Below, piece by piece: positions 1 through 4,614 of a stretch of DNA of 5,847 bases; position 1 is the stretch's first letter, and the number at the start of each line of letters is the position of its first letter. Source of the stretch: an uncultured Campylobacter sp. (GTDB lineage: Bacteria > Campylobacterota > Campylobacteria > Campylobacterales > Campylobacteraceae); the NCBI RefSeq assembly GCF_938040115.1, contig NZ_CALHXD010000140.1, positions 1-5,847 of the forward strand, given 5' to 3'. The position numbers and the translations under genes were made by a program. Below the pieces are notes generated by a model, which saw only the letters and a program-made list of their open reading frames with translations, ran no database searches and was not told where the DNA came from.

Positions 1-1427
1 TCTGCAAAATTTAGTGGCGTTGAGGCGATATTGTCGATGCCTATTATCCTTACGATCTCCTCGCAAATATCATGCGAATTTACGATGTCGTGGCGAAATA
101 GCGGAACCTTCGCATTCGCGCCCTCTTTTTCGGCGTTAAAAGTTAGGCTAAATCCAAGCTTTTTAAGTATCCTCACGACGTCGTTTTGCGCGACTTCTTG
201 ACCGATCATTTTTTGCATTTCGCTCATCGTAAAGCTCACGACCTTGGGTTCGCGCGTCATCACGCTTTGCTGAGAGCCCGCATAAAGCGCGACCGATTTT
301 AGCGCGGCTAGCTGTTTAAATAAAAAATCGGCTCCAAAACCTACGTTTGGCTCGCTGCCTCTTAGCGATCGGTAAGCCTGCGCTTGGCGCGGCATTTGCT
401 TGTCCTCGTAGACCGTAGTCGCGATCACTTGCGGATCGGTATAGCTAGCCTCCACTATGATTAGTTTGCTGTTTTCGTCAAGTCTAGCCGCATCCGTCTG
501 ATACACGCCGCCCACGCCCAAAAGCTCGCCGCCGGCTAAAATTTCAGTCGCCAAATTTGCGCCCTTTTGCAGGTCAAAAATAGCGCGCTCGTCGTCCTTT
601 TTGAGCTTGGCGTAATCATACGCGCTAAATAGCACGCCGGTTGAGTGCGTAGCGTAGTCTAGCAGGCGCTCGATGCGGTTTTGTTTATCGCACTCGATCA
701 GCGCCAAACGGATCTTCATCAGCAAATTTTCGTCAAAATACTCTTTTATCTCAAAAGCTCGGTACTGAAAGCTGCTTTGTAAATTTTCCTCGGCGTGGAT
801 AGCTAAGATACGCCCGATACCGAGCAAATTTTCGCCCTCTTCGTATCTGGCGGCGTCTTTTAGCGGCAGATCAAGCGCGGCCGACAGATCCCTCGCTACG
901 CCGTAAACACTCAGGCAGTCGCCGCGGTTTGGCGTTAGCTCGATCTCGATGATGTCGTCGTTTAGTAGCGGATATTCGCAAATTTCTTTGCCCAGTTTTA
1001 GCTCGCCGATACTTTCATCCAGCGGCATTATGCCGTCATTTGTTTTTACGAGGCCGAGCTCCACGGATGAACAAATCATGCCGTTTGACTCGACGCCGCG
1101 CAGTTTTGCCCTCTTTATCTCTAGGCCGCTAGGCATAACGGCGCCTGATAGTGCTACAGGTACGAACTGTCCGGCCTCGACGTTTTTCGCGCCGCAGACG
1201 ATTTGTAGCGTCTCGCCGCCCACATCCACTTGACAAACGCTTAGTTTCTCGGCGTTTTCGTGTTTTATCTTGCTTTTTACGTAGCCTACGACGATGTTTT
1301 TAGGTACCCTGATCTCTTTAAAACTATCGACCTCAAGTCCGATCGAATTTAACGTCTTTAGCAGAGTTTCGCTCGTTACGCTTGAGATATCTAGCCATTC
1401 ATTTAGCCAATTTCTTGAAATTATCAT
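1..1427 (-). CDS. pheT: Phenylalanyl-tRNA synthetase beta subunit, N-terminal ~475 residues (3' end beyond window)
   Basis: Beta subunit of the cytoplasmic alpha2-beta2 phenylalanyl-tRNA synthetase, which charges tRNA-Phe; beta binds the tRNA and edits mischarged tyrosine. The frame is open from ATG at 1427 to the left edge, giving about 475 codons of a protein that is usually near 770-800 residues, so roughly the last 300 are outside. In order I see the N-terminal segment starting MIISRNWLNEWLDI, an OB-fold tRNA-binding domain (about 44-150) with VCGAKN at 77-82 and the TPNRGDCLS motif near 165-173, a B3/B4 editing domain (about 200-360, with PRQAYRSLRGSEP near 344), and the start of the B5 domain (from about 390, with MSEMQKMIG and RHDI). 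Its ATG overlaps the pheS stop as ATGA (1424-1427), which implies translational coupling. The gene is intact as far as visible. Identification is firm. Confidence 0.96.
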   Translation of the reverse strand, partial: MIISRNWLNEWLDISSVTSETLLKTLNSIGLEVDSFKEIRVPKNIVVGYVKSKIKHENAEKLSVCQVDVGGETLQIVCGAKNVEAGQFVPVALSGAVMPSGLEIKRAKLRGVESNGMICSSVELGLVKTNDGIMPLDESIGELKLGKEICEYPLLNDDIIEIELTPNRGDCLSVYGVARDLSAALDLPLKDAARYEEGENLLGIGRILAIHAEENLQSSFQYRAFEIKEYFDENLLMKIRLALIECDKQNRIERLLDYATHSTGVLFSAYDYAKLKKDDERAIFDLQKGANLATEILAGGELLGVGGVYQTDAARLDENSKLIIVEASYTDPQVIATTVYEDKQMPRQAQAYRSLRGSEPNVGFGADFLFKQLAALKSVALYAGSQQSVMTREPKVVSFTMSEMQKMIGQEVAQNDVVRILKKLGFSLTFNAEKEGANAKVPLFRHDIVNSHDICEEIVRIIGIDNIASTPLNFA

Positions 1428-2416
1428 TTAAACTGCTCCAATAATCTTAAATCTCCCTCGAAAAGCGAGCGCAAATCAGGAATTTGATGAAGCAGCATCG
1501 CAAATCTCTCGACTCCAAGCCCAAATGCGTATCCGCTCACGTTTTTGTAGCCGACTGCTTTAAAGACGTTCGGATCGACCACGCCGCATCCTAGCACCTC
1601 GAGCCAGCCCGTTTGCTTGCATACGCGACATCCCTCGCCGTGACAGAAAATACAGCTGATATCGACCTCCGCGCTAGGCTCCGTAAATGGGAAAAAGCTA
1701 GGGCGAAAGCGCACTTTAACGTCGCCGAACATGTATTTTAAGAAATTTTCAAGCATTGATTTTAAATTTGCAAAGCTCACCGCGCCGCCCTCTTCGACTA
1801 CGAGGCCTTCTACCTGATGAAACATCGGCGTGTGCGTTAGATCCATATCGCGGCGAAACACCGTTCCAGGCGCTATCATGCGAATCGGCGGCTTTTTGCT
1901 CATCATCGTGCGCACCTGCACCGGGCTAGTGTGCGTGCGAAGCAGCCTAAAATCCTTAAAATAAAACGTATCTTGCATATCGCGCGCAGGGTGATATTTA
2001 GGCAAATTTAGCGCCTCGAAGTTGTGGAAGTCATCCTCTATGAGCGGCCCCGTCTCGAGCGAGAAATTTTGCATCATAAAGTACTCGATGATCTTATCCA
2101 TCGTAGCCATCACGGGATGCAACGCTCCAGCGCCGCTTGGCTCGTTAAATAGCGTTATATCAATGGCCTCAGCCTTCATCTTGGCTTTTATCTCGCCGCT
2201 TTCAAGCTCGGTTTTTTTAGCCGCTAAAAGCGCTTCAAATTCGTCTCTTAGCTTGTTTAAATTTGCCGCAAATTCCTTCTTAGCCGCTTCGTCCATATCC
2301 TTAAGCTTAGCAAACTCCGACGTGATCGCGCCCTTTTTACCCAGTAGCGCGACGCGAATCTTGTCTAAATCCGCCAAATTCCCGCATTTTGCGATACTTT
2401 CTCTATACTCTTGCAA
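1424..2416 (-). CDS. pheS: Phenylalanyl-tRNA synthetase alpha subunit (complete, TTG start)
   Basis: Catalytic alpha subunit of phenylalanyl-tRNA synthetase (class II): activates Phe with ATP and transfers it to tRNA-Phe in the cytoplasm. The 330-residue length is normal. Residues 1-85 form the N-terminal coiled-coil arm. Class II motif 1 lies around 98-125 (GALHPVMATMDKIIEYF), motif 2 at about 188-204 (FRRDMDLTHTPMFHQVEG), and motif 3 at about 297-313 (AFGLGVERFAMLL). The Phe-pocket signature FTEPSAEVD is at 244-252. Four cysteines, C255-x2-C258-x4-C263-x2-C266, form a knuckle-like insert that I recall from Gram-positive and epsilonproteobacterial PheS but not from E. coli. The start is TTG: the frame has no ATG or GTG between the upstream TGA and the homology, and AAAGG lies 8 nt before the TTG. 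The first gene of pheS-pheT, divergent from hinT. Confidence 0.97.
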   Translation of the reverse strand: MQEYRESIAKCGNLADLDKIRVALLGKKGAITSEFAKLKDMDEAAKKEFAANLNKLRDEFEALLAAKKTELESGEIKAKMKAEAIDITLFNEPSGAGALHPVMATMDKIIEYFMMQNFSLETGPLIEDDFHNFEALNLPKYHPARDMQDTFYFKDFRLLRTHTSPVQVRTMMSKKPPIRMIAPGTVFRRDMDLTHTPMFHQVEGLVVEEGGAVSFANLKSMLENFLKYMFGDVKVRFRPSFFPFTEPSAEVDISCIFCHGEGCRVCKQTGWLEVLGCGVVDPNVFKAVGYKNVSGYAFGLGVERFAMLLHQIPDLRSLFEGDLRLLEQFK

Positions 2417-2445
2417 GTTTTTACCTTTACTGAATTTTAGGATAG

Positions 2446-2451
2446 ATTGTA
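2446..2451 (-). promoter_or_regulatory. Candidate -10 box of the pheST operon
   Basis: TACAAT on the minus strand, 30 nt upstream of the pheS TTG and preceded by T-rich sequence, is the best sigma-70 -10 match in the interval. No clear -35 is seen, which is usual in Campylobacter. A short GCC-TAAAA-GGC dyad (2473-2482) sits between this box and the hinT promoter. No leader peptide or attenuator is evident between box and start. Inferred from position and consensus only. Confidence 0.4.
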
Positions 2452-2502
2452 GTCAAAATTTGATAAAATCTGCCTAAAAGGCGGGAAATTTTAACTTTTA
2501 CT

Positions 2503-2511
2503 TGTTATAAT
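2503..2511 (+). promoter_or_regulatory. Extended -10 promoter of hinT
   Basis: TGTTATAAT is a perfect extended -10 element (TGn-TATAAT) for the vegetative sigma factor. It ends 28 nt before the hinT ATG, and AGGAG (2529-2533) lies 6 nt before that ATG. There is no convincing -35, as expected for Campylobacter. It is the strongest promoter match in the window and drives the gene divergent from pheST. Confidence 0.75.
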
Positions 2512-2539
2512 TAAGCCAAATTTTAACCAGGAGAAAATC

Positions 2540-2893
2540 ATGACGATATTCGAAAAAATCGTAGCAGGCGAAATACCTTGCAACAAAGTGCTGGAAAACG
2601 ACAAATTTCTAGCCTTTAACGACATAAATCCAAAGGCTCCGATTCATATTTTGATCATCCCGAAAAAGCATTTTGAAAATTTCCAGGAGATGGACGGGGC
2701 GCTGATGGGGGAGATGACGAAATTTATCCAAGAGGTTGCGGTGCTGATGGGCGTAGACAAGAGCGGATACCGCCTGGTCACAAACTGCGGCGAAAACGGC
2801 GGTCAAGAGGTCATGCACCTGCACTTTCACCTGCTAGCCGGAGCAAAGCTTGGCTGGGTAGATACCGCGACCGATCCGCAAAGTACGTTTTAA
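2540..2893 (+). CDS. hinT: HIT-family (HinT-like) nucleotide phosphoramidase/hydrolase
   Basis: Histidine-triad protein of the HINT branch. Family members hydrolyse purine nucleoside phosphoramidates and aminoacyl-adenylates such as aminoacyl-AMP, in the cytoplasm. The 117-residue length is typical. The N-terminal half carries FEKIVAGEIPCNKV (4-17) and the HINT signature INPKAPIHILIIPKKH (29-44). The active-site triad is H93-L-H95-F-H97-L-L, with H95 the expected nucleophile. The ATG is preceded by AGGAG at 6 nt and an extended -10 promoter. It is divergent from pheST, and I recall the same HIT/pheS/pheT arrangement in C. jejuni. Sitting next to a synthetase operon fits a role in clearing aminoacyl-AMP, but that link is inference. 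Family assignment is firm; the physiological substrate is not known. Confidence 0.94.
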   Translation: MTIFEKIVAGEIPCNKVLENDKFLAFNDINPKAPIHILIIPKKHFENFQEMDGALMGEMTKFIQEVAVLMGVDKSGYRLVTNCGENGGQEVMHLHFHLLAGAKLGWVDTATDPQSTF

Positions 2894-2898
2894 ATTTT

Positions 2899-2929
2899 AA
2901 ATTTACGCTCAAATTTCGAGCGTAAATTT
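2899..2929 (+). terminator. Perfect 12-bp hairpin just downstream of hinT
   Basis: AAATTTACGCTC (2899-2910) is exactly complementary to GAGCGTAAATTT (2918-2929), with a 7-nt loop. It begins 6 nt after the hinT stop. There is no U-run directly after the stem, so on its own it is a weak classical terminator. It may protect the 3' end or work together with the next hairpin. Confidence 0.55.
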
Positions 2930-2936
2930 GACTTAG

Positions 2937-2974
2937 CGAGCCAACCCTTAATTTAGGTCGGTTCGTCTATTTTT
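2937..2974 (+). terminator. Rho-independent terminator of hinT
   Basis: CGAGCCAACC (2937-2946) pairs with GGTCGGTTCG (2956-2965), with one mismatch and one G-U pair, around a 9-nt AT-rich loop. TCTATTTTT follows (2966-2974). This fits a plus-strand intrinsic terminator between convergent transcription units. On the minus strand there is no T-run after the stem, so it should stop the membrane-protein transcript less well. Confidence 0.65.
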
Positions 2975-2983
2975 GGTTTAAAT

Positions 2984-3193
2984 TTAATCATTCCACCAAT
3001 TATAAATCCATTCAAAAAAGCTATCCGTAAAGCCGTAATAATACAAAATGCCGATAATGACGGCATAGATTAGGCATCTGATTATTGCGTTGTTGCGTTT
3101 TCTGCGTCTTTCAAGTCTTTCTTGCTTTTCAAGCCAATCCCAAACGCTTTTTATAGTTTTGCCTATAATCAAAACTTCCCCAAATCCCATCAT
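2984..3193 (-). CDS. Small single-span membrane protein of unknown function, last gene of the YaaW-like operon
   Basis: I do not recognise this 69-residue protein. Residues 1-27 are amphipathic, with a Trp/Glu/Arg-rich stretch (VWDWLEKQERLERRRKR, 17-33). A hydrophobic span follows at about 37-54 (IIRCLIYAVIIGILYYYG), then an aromatic, acidic tail (FFEWIYNWWND). The basic cluster before the span predicts a cytoplasmic N-terminus and an outward tail. ATG at 3193 overlaps the stop of the YaaW C-terminal part as ATGA (3190-3193), and AAGG lies 8-9 nt before it, so translation is probably coupled. A second ATG follows directly at 3190. The tight coupling suggests it acts with the YaaW-like protein at the membrane, which is inference. 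The size and the basic-TM-aromatic layout could also suit a small toxin or holin-like protein, without direct support. Confidence 0.7.
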   Translation of the reverse strand: MMGFGEVLIIGKTIKSVWDWLEKQERLERRRKRNNAIIRCLIYAVIIGILYYYGFTDSFFEWIYNWWND

Positions 3194-3438
3194 TCTTCAC
3201 CCTTATTCAAATAAACCTGCCTCAAAAAAGCCACTTGAATAACCGCAGGTATCGTTACTCTGTATGCAGGACCGGCTATATCTGCCGTAGTCCAAACACC
3301 CATAATAAGCCAGCCTATAGGTCCGGCAAATATGCTAATAGTTCTTGTAAACGTCGCATTCGCCGCCAAACTAAGCCCTCTGCCCAAAATAATATTTGTG
3401 ATAATATTTGCCACGATGACAGCTATTTTATACGACAT
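3190..3438 (-). CDS. YaaW-family protein, C-terminal membrane-like part, possibly translated separately
   Basis: This is the C-terminal third of the YaaW family. It has hydrophobic, glycine-containing segments (YKIAVIVANIITNIILGRG and IFAGPIGWLIMGVWTTADIAG) and the family-typical end AGPAYRVTIPAVIQVAFLR. I place the start at ATG 3438 because a full AGGAGG (3451-3446) lies 7 nt before it, giving an 82-residue product. The frame also has ATG at 3477, which would give 95 residues, but no ribosome-binding site precedes it. Family-like residues continue upstream of both ATGs (FTSQAVMGALQ), so this part was originally internal to a longer protein. The preceding frame stops at 3459-3461, 20 nt before the 3438 ATG, which would allow reinitiation. 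It overlaps the 69-residue membrane gene by ATGA. Confidence 0.6.
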   Translation of the reverse strand: MSYKIAVIVANIITNIILGRGLSLAANATFTRTISIFAGPIGWLIMGVWTTADIAGPAYRVTIPAVIQVAFLRQVYLNKGEE

Positions 3439-3445
3439 AAATCCG

Positions 3446-3451
3446 CCTCCT
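3446..3451 (-). promoter_or_regulatory. Strong internal Shine-Dalgarno inside the split yaaW-like gene
   Basis: AGGAGG, extended to AAAGGAGG, lies 7 nt before an in-frame ATG at 3438. It encodes the family-like Lys-Gly-Gly-Gly stretch, so it may be coincidental in an intact ancestor. After the frameshift it is placed 8 nt past the TAG that ends the upstream frame, well suited to initiation or reinitiation of the C-terminal part. Confidence 0.55.
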
Positions 3452-3458
3452 TTAATTG

Positions 3459-3917
3459 CTACTTGCAAAGCGCCCATAACGGCTTGCGATGTAAACTTGG
3501 AGTTTTTAATCCAAGCTCGTTTGAGATATTTTTTAGGTCTTCCTCACTCATCTTATCTAGACTATCAGATAAAATTTTCATAAACAGCCCTTGCTCTATA
3601 GTCTGCGTATTTTGCGATTTATTATAATTAACCTTTAACTTATCGCAAACGTCGCATAAAATTTCTTTATATAAAAGACCATGCCCTCTAAACATATTTG
3701 CAATCGTATTGCCGCCAAAAAGTTGCAACTCCTCACAAATCAACTCTATATACCTTTGATGGTCTGGATAAAATTTTTTAAAATCATCTTTAGCACTCAA
3801 CTCTTCAGTCATTCTTCCATCCCCATCTTTACCTTTAAGAATATCAACAAGCTCATTTAAATCGCTACTTTTTAGCTCACGCAAGAACTCCAAATCCTCA
3901 TCAAATTTGTACGCCAT
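3459..3917 (-). CDS. YaaW-family protein, N-terminal part (DUF3944 plus chaperone-like domain), ended by frameshift
   Basis: This 152-residue frame starts at ATG 3917 behind GAGGGG (3923-3928). Residues about 3-30 (YKFDEDLEFLRELKSSDL) look like the short DUF3944 segment. Residues about 36-138 match the ubiquinol-cytochrome c chaperone-like region of YaaW, with the conserved stretch ELQLFGGNTIANMFRGHG (63-80) and LLYKEIL. Homology ends around residue 138 (ELGLK). The last 14 residues (TPSLHRKPLWALCK) are out-of-frame text before TAG at 3459-3461. The usual hydrophobic C-terminal part is therefore missing from this polypeptide and is encoded one frame away. First gene of the minus-strand accessory operon, divergent from the HTH gene at 4078. 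The region is visibly more AT-rich than pheST, consistent with acquisition. The biochemical role of this family is not known to me. Confidence 0.72.
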   Translation of the reverse strand: MAYKFDEDLEFLRELKSSDLNELVDILKGKDGDGRMTEELSAKDDFKKFYPDHQRYIELICEELQLFGGNTIANMFRGHGLLYKEILCDVCDKLKVNYNKSQNTQTIEQGLFMKILSDSLDKMSEEDLKNISNELGLKTPSLHRKPLWALCK

Positions 3918-3979
3918 TTTTACCCCTCATTTAAAATTTGAAGAATGCTACCGAAACGAGCCTTAAGAGATATTAAATT

Positions 3980-4027
3980 TAAGGAATAAATACTTATAAA
4001 ATCTAAATATAAAGTAATTATTCCTTA
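3980..4027. repeat. 48-bp inverted repeat (16-bp arms) between divergent yaaW-like operon and HTH gene
   Basis: The left arm TAAGGAATAAATACTT (3980-3995) and right arm AAGTAATTATTCCTTA (4012-4027) are complementary at 15 of 16 positions, around a 16-nt AT-only-but-one spacer. A further CCTTAA at 3961-3966 repeats the arm end. The dyad lies about 65 bp upstream of the yaaW-like ATG and 50 bp upstream of the HTH ATG, where promoters for both units must be (TATAAA at 4008-4013 on plus; TAATAT near 3975-3970 on minus). I infer an operator for a dimeric DNA-binding protein, with the adjacent HTH protein the obvious candidate. There is no T-run after it, so it does not look like a terminator. Confidence 0.65.
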
Positions 4028-4077
4028 GTTGATAAGTCAGCCTATTTTATTGAAAATTCCCGACAAAAAGGCTAAAA

Positions 4078-4284
4078 ATGGGAAATAATCTATCAAAAAG
4101 AGATATTGCGGGAATTTTAAATATAGATACGAAAACGCTTTATAACTGGAAGAAAAACAAGCCCGAACTCTACCGTATCGTTATGCTGGGGTTTAAATTT
4201 GACGAGCTCTTAAAACAAGCCGAAAACAACCTTAACGAGCTTCAAAAAATCGCGGAAGAAAATCAAAATTTTAGATTGAAGTGA
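4078..4284 (+). CDS. Small helix-turn-helix DNA-binding protein
   Basis: This 68-residue protein has an N-terminal helix-turn-helix of the sort seen in small phage- or plasmid-type regulators: LSKRDIAGILNI (5-16) as first helices, then DTKTLYNWKKNKPELY (17-32) with the recognition helix. Residues about 40-62 (KFDELLKQAENNLNELQKIA) form an amphipathic, coiled-coil-like helix suited to dimerisation. The ATG follows AAAAAGGCT (AAGG about 7 nt upstream). It is divergent from the yaaW-like operon and separated by the dyad at 3980-4027. I infer that it autoregulates and represses or activates that operon. No effector domain is present. Small proteins of this kind are common in Campylobacter and Helicobacter genomes, often without a known target, so the specific role is uncertain. 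Confidence 0.72.
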   Translation: MGNNLSKRDIAGILNIDTKTLYNWKKNKPELYRIVMLGFKFDELLKQAENNLNELQKIAEENQNFRLK

Positions 4285-4470
4285 GGATTGAAGCCGCATT
4301 TTACGCGATAAATTCGCCAAAAATCCAGCGCCGATAAAAAACAGGATAAACTGCAAATTTGACGCTAAATTTTTAGATACAAATCAAATTTGCCAAATTT
4401 GACCGCACCGCGAAACATACATTAAATTTGCACTTATAATTTAAACGGGAATTTTAAATTCGTCTCAGCA

Positions 4471-4510
4471 AGCCGCACGGATAGCGATAACAGCGGCTCG
4501 GCAAGTTTTT
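4471..4510 (+). terminator. Possible terminator for the HTH transcript
   Basis: AGCCGC (4471-4476) pairs with GCGGCT (4493-4498) around a 16-nt loop. CGGCAAG then TTTTT (4506-4510) follow. The stem is short and the T-run is 7 nt from the stem, so this is a weak call. It lies about 190 nt after the HTH stop, which would leave a long 3' untranslated region. Confidence 0.3.
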
Positions 4511-4570
4511 ATATTAAGCGATCAGCAAGAACAAAAAAACATAGTCAAACCCGCAAATTTTATCTTTTTA

Positions 4571-4612
4571 AAATTTAACCGCCGCCGACCTTTTGCCAGG
4601 ACGGTTAAATTT
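4571..4612 (-). terminator. Terminator-like hairpin after the chemoreceptor gene
   Basis: On the minus strand, AAATTTAACCG (4612-4602) is exactly complementary to CGGTTAAATTT (4581-4571), with 20 nt between. It begins 2 nt after the chemoreceptor TAA. Read on the minus strand it is followed by TAAAAAG rather than a long U-run; the final arm itself ends in ATTTT. It could work in both directions between the convergent units. Confidence 0.5.
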
Positions 4613-4614
4613 CA

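Larger units (their letters stand above)
3190..3917 (-). pseudogene. yaaW: Frameshifted YaaW-family (UPF0174) gene, whole locus
   Basis: Two adjacent minus-strand reading frames together cover the whole length of the E. coli YaaW family. The N-terminal part matches family text such as ELQ-FGG-SIAN-RGHG-LY, and the C-terminal part matches GPAYRVTIPAV-Q-A-LR. The locus from ATG at 3917 to TGA at 3190 is 728 nt. One extra base would make 729 nt and a 242-residue protein, close to E. coli YaaW at about 237. The break lies between 3459 and about 3550. Homology suggests it is at or near a five-A run (minus strand, 3507-3503): adding one A gives GLKNSKFTSQAVMGALQ across the junction. Function of the family is unknown; it carries a DUF3944 segment and a ubiquinol-cytochrome c chaperone-like domain. 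A sequencing error, true inactivation or gene fission could each explain this. Confidence 0.75.
4285..4614. other. 330-bp intergenic stretch without a supported gene
   Basis: I find no convincing reading frame or structured RNA family here. The stretch is AT-rich and contains at least eight AAATTT hexamers, including TCAAATTTG-C-CAAATTTGA (4384-4402), which is a perfect 9-bp palindrome around one base. A GC-rich hairpin is at 4471-4498 and a terminator-like repeat at 4571-4612. It may hold the 3' region of the HTH transcript or remnants of a lost gene. Convergent flanking genes (HTH on plus, chemoreceptor on minus) mean no promoter is required here. Confidence 0.6.

Noticed and set aside
949..1233. 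94-codon plus-strand frame inside pheT
   Set aside because: Antisense to well-conserved pheT, Ser/Pro-rich low-complexity translation, no ribosome-binding site.
2022..2477. 151-codon plus-strand frame opposite the pheS 5' half
   Set aside because: Exact antisense of pheS with Ser/Leu/Ala-rich text; a mirror of the coding strand and not a gene.
2609..2830. 73-codon minus-strand frame inside hinT
   Set aside because: Antisense to the HIT gene over its conserved motifs; no start signals.
3495..3515. Programmed -1 ribosomal frameshift site in the yaaW-like gene
   Set aside because: The codons TTA AAA ACT around the five-A run do not fit an X-XXY-YYZ slippery heptamer, and I see no strong downstream stem. 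A mutation or error is more likely, though not excluded.
3235..3627. Plus-strand frames opposite the YaaW-like locus (also 3332-3583)
   Set aside because: The opposite strand carries clear family homology and coupled starts; these plus-strand translations resemble no protein I know.
2978..3982. Direct repeat TTAAATTTAA at both ends of the accessory module as an attachment or target-site duplication (2978-2987 and 3973-3982)
   Set aside because: The repeat is built on AAATTT, which is everywhere in the window, and the right copy does not enclose the HTH gene.
4384..4402. Palindrome TCAAATTTG-C-CAAATTTGA as an operator
   Set aside because: It is made of two copies of an already self-complementary common word and lies between convergent genes, so a regulatory role is not supported.
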